From Deltaproteobacteria bacterium (GTDB lineage: Bacteria > Desulfobacterota > Syntrophia > Syntrophales > JAFGHS01), in assembly GCA_016930075.1 (NCBI GenBank), contig JAFGHS010000119.1, positions 1 through 33,339 of the forward strand: DNA of 33,339 nucleotides, read 5' to 3'. The translations under genes and the position numbers were made by a program. Shown in pieces: positions 15,181 to 21,326 of the stretch; position 1 is the first letter of the stretch, and each line of letters starts with the position of its first letter. Under the pieces are notes generated by a model. That model did not search any database and had not been told where the DNA came from. It was given only the letters and a program-made list of their open reading frames with translations.

Positions 15181-16998
15181 ATGATATGGATGCCCGGATC
15201 GGTGGAAAGAACCATGAATAAAATCAGAAAAGACTTCTGGCTGTTGCGTCCGACCGAACTCAGGCGGCCTTTTTTACAGCCTATCGCCCTTGCCATTGTC
15301 GGCGCCGTCTTTTGCGGCCTCATCCTGTTTATGGGCATTATGGACCTCCGCAGGATCGACAATACCCTGATCGGGGTCCTCGAAAACAGGGGACTCGACA
15401 TCATCGGCGTTGTCCAGCGGCTGGCGCAGGAAAACATCAATACTTTGGTGGAAACCCATCGGGGAAACCGGCAAGAGTCCAATGCTTCCCTTCCGCCTGC
15501 AGAATCTTCGGCACAGAAATTATTGGTTACGGCCCTTGCGGAATTGGGCCGCGAAATTGATAATACATGGAAATCCGATCTCTTAAGCAGAGAATATTTA
15601 AAAAAATTTACCGCGGAAAAGGGCCTTTGGCTGGTAGCCGTCCTCAATGCCGAAGGAAAAGTCGTATTTCAAAACCGTCCATTGGAACCGGATAATGCTG
15701 ATGATGATTCGCTCTCTGCAGGCGGCCGGGGGACAAATCGTGATTTTCTTTCTCAACTCAGCGCACAGAAAAAAATCGGTTTTATCGCCTTGCGCAGGCA
15801 GGACGGCAGCGGCACCATCGTTATTGCTTTAGATCCCGACGGCTTGCGGTTCTGGGGCGCAAAGGTATCCATTGAAAAAGCCATGTCCGAACTGGGAGGG
15901 GGACAGGGGCTGGCCTATTTTGTCATCATGGACCAGCGCGAGATGATCCTGGGAAGCGCCGGTCAAACACCTCCAAAACTGATAAAGACCGATATTCATT
16001 TATCACAAATACTCAAAGGAGCGATCAAGGTATACAGTCGCAAGATCGATTTTCAGGATAAAAAAGTCCTTGACATCGTGACGCCCCTTTACCTGAACAA
16101 CCAGATCGTCGGCCTCGCCAGGGTCGGTCTCGACATGACGGGCACGGAAAAAATTATCAAGGAAAATCGCAACAGTATATTAATTTTTACGTTCATTGTC
16201 GTCATCACCGCCCTTTTATCCATCTGGCTCCTCTATCACGATCAGAACAGGCATCTGGCCGGCATCGTCGAAATGGAAAGACAGCTTGAAAAGGCTGAGA
16301 GGCTGTCCGCCCTCGGGCAGCTTGCCGCAGGCGTTGCTCATGAAATCCGCAACCCCTTAAATGCCATCAGCATGGCAAGCCAGCGGCTCAAACGGGAGTT
16401 TCAACCGGTCCGCGAGGAACAGACGAAGGACTTCGAAACGCTGACCGGCGTCATCCGTGATGAAATCAGGCGCTTAAACGGGATCATCGAAGAATTCCTG
16501 ACGTTTTCCAAAAGCCGGAAGCTGGAGCTTCGCGATTACCCGGTAACGGAGGTACTCCAAAAAATCGTCAATCTTATCAAGGAGGAAGCCGTCTCCAGGG
16601 GCATCACAATTCATACCCGATGGGGTCATGCGGCATCCGTCATCCCCATGGATATGGACAAGCTCCAGCAGGCCCTTCTCAACCTGATTAAAAATGCCAT
16701 GGAATCCATCGCCGGCGAAGGGTCCATCAGCATATCCGTTGAAAATTCAAGCCGGGACTGGATCGGCATAAAAATAAAGGACACGGGCTGCGGCATGTCC
16801 CCCGACATCATCGAGCACATCTTCAGTCCCGAATATACGACAAAAGAGAAAGGATTAGGCCTTGGCCTGGCCCTGGCCCATGAAATCATCCGCGGACACG
16901 GCGGCGACATCCACGTTATGAGCCGACAGGGATACGGCACGACATTTGAGGTGGTTCTCCCCAGGGAAAGGGCAACGGATAAGGCATCTAAAAGCTAA
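15181..16998 (+). CDS. Membrane sensor histidine kinase (NtrB/AtoS/ZraS type)
   Basis: The 605-residue kinase has a membrane segment near 34-56 (IALAIVGAVFCGLILFMGI), an extracytoplasmic sensor region of about 270 residues and a second membrane segment near 330-350 (ILIFTFIVVITALLSIWLL). The HisKA domain carries phospho-acceptor H387 in LAAGVAHEIRNPLN. The ATPase domain has an N-box (LLNLIKNAMESI), G1 (DTGCGM), F-box (FSPEYTTK) and G2 (GLGLGLALA). The ligand is unknown; the periplasmic part may be Cache-like. An alternative ATG at 15214 has GGAAAG 7-12 bases upstream and may be the true start, removing 11 residues. It is paired with the sigma-54 regulator 21 bases downstream. Confidence 0.93.
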   Translation: MIWMPGSVERTMNKIRKDFWLLRPTELRRPFLQPIALAIVGAVFCGLILFMGIMDLRRIDNTLIGVLENRGLDIIGVVQRLAQENINTLVETHRGNRQESNASLPPAESSAQKLLVTALAELGREIDNTWKSDLLSREYLKKFTAEKGLWLVAVLNAEGKVVFQNRPLEPDNADDDSLSAGGRGTNRDFLSQLSAQKKIGFIALRRQDGSGTIVIALDPDGLRFWGAKVSIEKAMSELGGGQGLAYFVIMDQREMILGSAGQTPPKLIKTDIHLSQILKGAIKVYSRKIDFQDKKVLDIVTPLYLNNQIVGLARVGLDMTGTEKIIKENRNSILIFTFIVVITALLSIWLLYHDQNRHLAGIVEMERQLEKAERLSALGQLAAGVAHEIRNPLNAISMASQRLKREFQPVREEQTKDFETLTGVIRDEIRRLNGIIEEFLTFSKSRKLELRDYPVTEVLQKIVNLIKEEAVSRGITIHTRWGHAASVIPMDMDKLQQALLNLIKNAMESIAGEGSISISVENSSRDWIGIKIKDTGCGMSPDIIEHIFSPEYTTKEKGLGLGLALAHEIIRGHGGDIHVMSRQGYGTTFEVVLPRERATDKASKS

Positions 16999-17019
16999 CC
17001 GTCACAAAAAGGACAGGCA

Positions 17020-18384
17020 ATGAAGAAAATAAATATCCTTGTCGTTGAAGACGGCCGGTCTCAGCGGGAAATGCTGCGCGAATTTTTGACCAGAGAGGGA
17101 CACAAGGTCTCCGAGGCGGAAAACGGGGAAACGGCCGTTCAGAAGGTGCGCAACAGCCATTTTGATCTTCTTCTTTTGGACTATAAGATGCCGGGAATGG
17201 ACGGCATGCAGGTCCTTCAGGAGGTAAAGGCCATCAATCCGGAAATCGACGTGGTCATCATCACCGCCTACGGAACGATTGAAACAGCCGTCGAGGCCAT
17301 GAAAGCCGGCGCCATTGACTATATCACCAAGCCTATTGAATTTGAGGAACTGCTTCTTCTCGTGGATCACGTCTCCGACCGGCGGCGTCTGATCCGGGAA
17401 AATGAAATGCTCCGCAGCGTCCTGCAGGAAAAAGGCGTAACGACGGACCGAATCATTTATCGCAGCCAGAAAATGAGCGCCCTCATCAACGTCGCCGGAA
17501 GAGTTGCGGCCAGCCGCGCAACGGTGCTTCTCCAGGGGGAAAGCGGGACGGGCAAGGAACTCCTGGCCAGACTGATTCACAACTTAAGCCCCCGTTCGGC
17601 AAAACCGATCATCGTCGTCAACTGCGGCGCCCTCCAGGAAAACCTCCTGGAAAGCGAACTCTTCGGCCATGAAAGGGGCGCATTTACCGGCGCATCGCAA
17701 AGACGCATCGGCCGTTTTGAAGAGGCCGACGGCGGCACCTTGTTTTTAGACGAGATCGGCGAGCTTTCCGCTTCCATTCAGGTCAAGCTTCTGAGGTTTT
17801 TACAGGAACGGGAATTTCAACGTCTCGGAGGAAATCAGACACTCCACTCAGACGTGAGAATCATCAGCGCCACCAACCGGGACCTTGAATCGCGGGTGAA
17901 GGAAGGCTTTTTCAGGGAAGACCTTTACTATCGGCTCAATGTCGTCGTCATGTCCATCCCGCCCCTTCGGGAAAGAAAAGAAGACATCCCCGTCCTGATC
18001 GACTATTTCCTGAAACGCTTTGCCGCCGAAAACGGCAATACCATCGATGGGTTCACCAGCGAGGCCAACGACCTTCTCCTGAAATACGATTATCCCGGCA
18101 ATGTCAGGGAATTGGAAAACATCATGGAGCGGGCAGTGGTGATATCCAGAGATTCGGTCATTTCCGTTGAAGATCTGCCTTTCCGGGAGGATGCATTCCC
18201 CGTGTCGGGAGACACGAAAAAAGAGGAGGGATCATTGCGGGGGTCTATTGAAGATCTGGAAATGAAGCTTATCCTCGAGGCCATGGAAAAAGCAGGCGAC
18301 AATCAGACCAAGGCGGCGGACATCCTCGGCATCAGCGAACGCATGCTGAGGTACAAGCTGAAGAAATACGGCCTGAAAAATTGA
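17020..18384 (+). CDS. Sigma-54-dependent response regulator, NtrC family
   Basis: The 454-residue protein has the three NtrC modules. The receiver domain carries phospho-acceptor D54 ([13 protein letters not shown]) and acidic residues E10/D11. The AAA+ domain has Walker [14 protein letters not shown], the sigma-54-contacting GAFTGA loop at 220-225 and Walker [12 protein letters not shown]. The C-terminal Fis-type helix-turn-helix is [20 protein letters not shown]. All catalytic motifs are intact, so it should activate sigma-54 promoters when phosphorylated by the upstream kinase. Its targets are not evident in the window. A strong terminator follows immediately. Confidence 0.95.
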   Translation: MKKINILVVEDGRSQREMLREFLTREGHKVSEAENGETAVQKVRNSHFDLLLLDYKMPGMDGMQVLQEVKAINPEIDVVIITAYGTIETAVEAMKAGAIDYITKPIEFEELLLLVDHVSDRRRLIRENEMLRSVLQEKGVTTDRIIYRSQKMSALINVAGRVAASRATVLLQGESGTGKELLARLIHNLSPRSAKPIIVVNCGALQENLLESELFGHERGAFTGASQRRIGRFEEADGGTLFLDEIGELSASIQVKLLRFLQEREFQRLGGNQTLHSDVRIISATNRDLESRVKEGFFREDLYYRLNVVVMSIPPLRERKEDIPVLIDYFLKRFAAENGNTIDGFTSEANDLLLKYDYPGNVRELENIMERAVVISRDSVISVEDLPFREDAFPVSGDTKKEEGSLRGSIEDLEMKLILEAMEKAGDNQTKAADILGISERMLRYKLKKYGLKN

Positions 18385-18390
18385 GTGAGA

Positions 18391-18422
18391 AAGCGCCCTG
18401 TTGGAAAAAGGGCGCTTTTTTA
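18391..18422 (+). terminator. Rho-independent terminator of the two-component operon
   Basis: AAGCGCCCT (18391-18399) pairs with AGGGCGCTT (18409-18417), a 9-bp GC-rich stem around a 9-base loop, followed by seven T. It starts 6 bases after the regulator stop. It ends 10 bases before the convergent ferritin-like gene. Confidence 0.88.
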
Positions 18423-18431
18423 TCCGGGTTC

Positions 18432-18914
18432 TTATCCCTTGCCATAGGACTTTTTTACTTCCGACAAGATGGAAAAGTGGCGCCTCTCCTCTTCGATGAT
18501 GCTGTCGATCATTTTATGGTCGCTTGCGGGCACGAATCTTTTAATCTCGCTGTAATACAAAATGGAATCCATTTCACGCCGGATGGCAAAATCAACAGCC
18601 GACAGGGTATCCGTCACCTTCAACAGCATTCTGTCCAGAGCCTCCCTGGAAAACACAATGCTGTTATCGACATAATCATGGAGGTACGCCCGGTATTCCC
18701 CCTCATAGCTTTCGGGAATGTTGTTCTTTTCCAGATCGGCATAGATCTTTTCAAACGTTCTTTTGTGCTTGTCTTCCTCCCCCGCAAGTCGGGTAAACAA
18801 TTGTTTCGTATCTTCACCTTTGACAACCTGGACGGCGTAACGATAGAAATTTGCGCCGTTTTCTTCAATCCTGATAGCAAACTCAAGAATATCGCTTGCT
18901 TCAAATGAGCTCAT
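18432..18914 (-). CDS. Ferritin-like/rubrerythrin-type diiron protein
   Basis: This 160-residue, mostly helical protein shows a four-helix ferritin-like pattern of metal ligands. EENGANFY lies in helix 1, GEEDKHKRTFE in helix 2, a Glu-bearing segment RREMDSILYYSE in helix 3 and EEERRHFSIL in helix 4. There is no C-terminal rubredoxin domain, so it is an erythrin-type domain only. Such proteins reduce peroxide or handle iron in anaerobes. GGAGGAAG sits just before the ATG, and a promoter overlaps the end of the upstream YbbR gene. It is convergent with the regulator gene and shares no operon with it. Confidence 0.88.
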   Translation of the reverse strand: MSSFEASDILEFAIRIEENGANFYRYAVQVVKGEDTKQLFTRLAGEEDKHKRTFEKIYADLEKNNIPESYEGEYRAYLHDYVDNSIVFSREALDRMLLKVTDTLSAVDFAIRREMDSILYYSEIKRFVPASDHKMIDSIIEEERRHFSILSEVKKSYGKG

Positions 18915-18944
18915 GTTCTTCCTCCTGTTTTGATATTGCGCTAT

Positions 18945-18973
18945 ATACTATGCAAAAAAAAATAATTTTTCAA
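18945..18973 (-). promoter_or_regulatory. Candidate promoter for the ferritin-like gene
   Basis: Read on the minus strand, TTGAAA (18973-18968) and TAGTAT (18950-18945) are 17 bp apart. The -35 box overlaps the stop codon of the DAC-YbbR gene, suggesting the ferritin-like gene has its own start of transcription despite the 55-base gap. Confidence 0.45.
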
Positions 18974-19989
18974 TCATTACTATGACCGGCGTCCGGGGAA
19001 GCCGCTTTCCCTTTCATCTCTATGTATACCTTGACGGACGGCGCTTTGTCGCCGGGGAAATGAGCCTCTGGAGGATAAAGAATTTTTGGCTCAACAACCG
19101 TTGAGGCCGACAGTCGGTGCAAGTCAATCGGCTCTGTTTGTATTTCGGTATATTGTTGCCGCTTTTTGACCGGTAAAAGTATATCGACATGCGGGGGATT
19201 CACAGTTATCCGCTGCACACTCAATCCCCTGACCGGACGATTGGTCGTCGTCACCTTGATGGGAAAGGAAACAGATTTTAAACGGGAAGCGCGGACTTCA
19301 ACCCGCCCCGGCGATATGGAGGCCACGGAAAGATTGGACGGGACGTTGAGCAGCTCCTTGGTGAGGAGAAAATCCTGCCTTTCGTCCTTAAGCATCGACA
19401 GATCGACGGATAATTTAAGACTATCCGCCTTGAGAAATCGGAATCCCTGTGATGAGCCCATCAAAACAACCTGGGCTTTGGTCGTCTTCACGTCATGGAG
19501 GACCCAGTCCCTGGATGCGTTGATGTATTCTATGGGCACAGCAAACTCACGGCTGATCGAATCTTTCTGGTAGCCGAAAAAAATCCAGAGAATGCAGGCC
19601 AGCATGATGGCCATGATCTTCTCACGGGGATTATCCTTCAACCAGCGCATATAGGTCTTACGCTGCGTTTCAGGAGGCGTTTTTTCCTCATAGAACGATT
19701 CGATGGCCATTTTAAGTGCAGCGGCGTTCTCGACCTGATGAAGGTCCTCCCCTTTAGCTATCGAGATAGCGCCCCTTTCTTCAGACACAACAATGCAGAT
19801 GGCATCCGATCGCTCAGCAAGACCAAGGGCCGCCGTATGCCGCAGACCGACATTCGGGAAACGACCTGCCTCCATGGAAAGAGGCAAATGGCAGCCGAAG
19901 CGGACAACGCGGTTTCCCTGAATGAGCGCCGCTCCGTCGTGACCGGCCGAATGGGGATCGAAAATGCTTTCCAAAAGAGGCTGGCTCAA
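18970..19989 (-). CDS. C-terminal part of split diadenylate cyclase-YbbR fusion (rest of DAC domain, TM helix, YbbR repeats)
   Basis: This is the downstream piece of a gene interrupted at 20005-20007. The frame is continuous with the upstream piece apart from one TAA. From a TTG at 19989 it reads 339 residues. It begins inside the DAC domain with SIFDPHSAGHDGAALI (catalytic DGA at 18-20), LPLS, then GLRHTAALGLAERSDA and IVVSEERGAISIA; the usual RHR appears as RHT. A membrane helix lies near 124-142 (KIMAIMLACILWIFFGYQ). YbbR/CdaR-like beta domains follow (FAVPIEYINASRDWVL and VRGLSVQRITVNPP). Firmicutes encode CdaA and CdaR separately; here they share one frame. Alone this piece lacks the first DAC strands, so it is unlikely to make c-di-AMP. 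Confidence 0.85.
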   Translation of the reverse strand: MSQPLLESIFDPHSAGHDGAALIQGNRVVRFGCHLPLSMEAGRFPNVGLRHTAALGLAERSDAICIVVSEERGAISIAKGEDLHQVENAAALKMAIESFYEEKTPPETQRKTYMRWLKDNPREKIMAIMLACILWIFFGYQKDSISREFAVPIEYINASRDWVLHDVKTTKAQVVLMGSSQGFRFLKADSLKLSVDLSMLKDERQDFLLTKELLNVPSNLSVASISPGRVEVRASRLKSVSFPIKVTTTNRPVRGLSVQRITVNPPHVDILLPVKKRQQYTEIQTEPIDLHRLSASTVVEPKILYPPEAHFPGDKAPSVKVYIEMKGKAASPDAGHSND

Positions 19990-20004
19990 TACCCCATCCA
20001 GCGG

Positions 20005-20007
20005 TTA
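20005..20007 (-). other. In-frame TAA interrupting the DAC domain
   Basis: On the minus strand the codons run ACA GGC GGT TAA CCG CTG GAT GGG GTA TTG AGC, giving HLTGG-stop-PLDGVLSQPLLES. DAC homologs run through this point with one extra residue. The stop therefore replaces a single codon without shifting the frame. Confidence 0.9.
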
Positions 20008-20451
20008 ACCGCCTGTGAGATGCCTGTCCAGGGGATCATCGCCCTGGATCACCATCAGGGCACCGATTCGCTTCCGTGCGAAGCCGGCGGCAGTGCCGGC
20101 GATGATCTCGGCCGATAACTGCCGGGATGAGGCATCATAAATTTTTTTCCGAAAGACACCCCAAACGGCAAGGCGCTCAAAAAATCTCCGGAGATCTTCC
20201 TGGAAAATGACCACCAGGACAAAAAGCAAAATAGCGAAAAACCCTTGCAGGGCAATCGTTGTAAGATATAGTTGAAAAAAGCGGGCGATAAGATAGACGA
20301 TGCCCAAAAGACTGATGCCGATAAGGACAAATCGCGACGCCCGGTCTTTAAACCAGGTCAAGATCGCAAAAACCATGACGGCGATAATGGCAATATCAAA
20401 GATGTCCTGAAACCGTATACTTTGCAGCATACCGAGCAATTGATCCGTCAT
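20005..20451 (-). CDS. cdaA: N-terminal part of split diadenylate cyclase (CdaA-like)
   Basis: These 148 residues match the start of CdaA, the membrane-bound c-di-AMP synthase. Three hydrophobic helices are visible (about residues 17-34, 40-57 and 62-83: IFDIAIIAVMVFAILTWF, FVLIGISLLGIVYLIARFF, ALQGFFAILLFVLVVIF). A cytoplasmic helix FQEDLRRFFERL follows, and then the first DAC-domain segment RKRIGALMVIQGDDPLDRHL. Translation then stops at TAA, before the catalytic DGA and RHx motifs found in the next piece. Full length without the stop would be 493 residues. A candidate promoter lies at 20517-20546. It may be a fresh pseudogene or a sequence error; nothing else in the frame is damaged. Confidence 0.85.
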   Translation of the reverse strand: MTDQLLGMLQSIRFQDIFDIAIIAVMVFAILTWFKDRASRFVLIGISLLGIVYLIARFFQLYLTTIALQGFFAILLFVLVVIFQEDLRRFFERLAVWGVFRKKIYDASSRQLSAEIIAGTAAGFARKRIGALMVIQGDDPLDRHLTGG

Positions 20452-20516
20452 GGACTTTTCTCTTTCACCTGTGAAAACTGGGTTGAGGCTTCATCATCAA
20501 GGAACGTTGACAGTTA

Positions 20517-20546
20517 TGTATACAGAAAGAAAATGGAAAGAGTCAA
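20517..20546 (-). promoter_or_regulatory. Candidate promoter for the diadenylate cyclase gene
   Basis: On the minus strand TTGACT (20546-20541) and TATACA (20522-20517) are 18 bp apart, about 65 bases ahead of the ATG at 20451. It sits in the 243-bp gap between the divergent cyclase and thioredoxin genes. Confidence 0.45.
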
Positions 20547-20694
20547 GCAGATAACTGTTTTTTCTTGCTTTTTTCAGCATGCATTTTTATCGTGAACCGT
20601 TTCAGGGGCGCTTGGGACAAGACGGCCACACCGCAAAACCCGTTGACTTTCCCTGCGCAATCAGAGAAAATAGGCAAAAATTTTGGAAACGACT

Positions 20695-21261
20695 ATGGAG
20701 AACGATCCCATCATCATCAGATGCCTGAACTGCGGCACGAAAAACCGGATACCCAGCAGGCGGCTGCAGGAACGGCCGACATGCGGCAAGTGCCATGCCC
20801 CTCTGGATGAAATGATCATCCGGTGCCTGAACTGCGGCACGAAAAACCGGATGCCTGAAGACCGGCTTAACGATCGGCCCTTGTGCGGCAAATGCAAGGC
20901 GCCCCTCGTCGTCAGGGACGAAAAGGTTCAAGCCGCTCCTGTTGAGGTCACGGACGACAGTTTCGCCGGCGAAGTGCTCGCCGCATCCGGCCCCGTTCTC
21001 GTAGACTGCTGGGCGCCCTGGTGCGGCCCCTGCCGCACCATTGCACCCGTCATGGAAAAACTGGCAGCGAAATACGCCGGAACGGCAAAGATCGCAAAAC
21101 TCAATGTTGATGAAAACACCCGGATCGCGTCGGAGTACGGCATCCGCAGCATCCCGACCCTGATGTTCTTCAAGGATGGAGAGGTCGCGGATAAGCTCAT
21201 CGGCGCCCACCCCAAAGAAGAAATCGAAAAGCGCCTCCTGTCCCTGATAAAAACAAACTAA
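20695..21261 (+). CDS. Thioredoxin-2-like protein with duplicated N-terminal zinc ribbon
   Basis: The 188-residue protein resembles TrxC (thioredoxin 2): zinc-binding N-terminus plus a thioredoxin domain with the active site WCGPC (C110, C113) in CWAPWCGPCRTIAPV and the cis-proline loop SIPTLMFF. TrxC normally has one zinc ribbon. Here two are in tandem with a 34-residue period: C10, C13, C30, C33 and C44, C47, C64, C67. Both contain RCLNCGTKNR, and the DNA copies are nearly identical, so the duplication is recent. I chose the ATG at 20695 (GGAA upstream) over a TTG at 20683. It should reduce protein disulfides, possibly fed by TrxB. The stop is 2 bases before a palindromic element. Confidence 0.92.
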   Translation: MENDPIIIRCLNCGTKNRIPSRRLQERPTCGKCHAPLDEMIIRCLNCGTKNRMPEDRLNDRPLCGKCKAPLVVRDEKVQAAPVEVTDDSFAGEVLAASGPVLVDCWAPWCGPCRTIAPVMEKLAAKYAGTAKIAKLNVDENTRIASEYGIRSIPTLMFFKDGEVADKLIGAHPKEEIEKRLLSLIKTN

Positions 21262-21263
21262 AC

Positions 21264-21323
21264 GGGGTCAGGTCTACACTCTTGACACCGCCTCATCTAT
21301 GTCAAGAGTGTAGACCTGACCCC
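21264..21323. repeat. 60-bp REP-like palindrome between convergent genes
   Basis: Arms of 24 bases (21264-21287 and 21300-21323) are perfect reverse complements around a 12-base spacer. The left arm starts GGGGTCAGGTCTACAC and ends TCTTGACA. It lies 2 bases after the thioredoxin stop and 3 bases before the stop of the opposing DUF748 gene, so it fills the gap and probably ends both transcripts by its very stable hairpin. One arm recurs at 4-27. Its resemblance to REP-type elements mobilised by RAYT transposases is inference; no such transposase is present here. Confidence 0.85.
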
Positions 21324-21326
21324 TCA

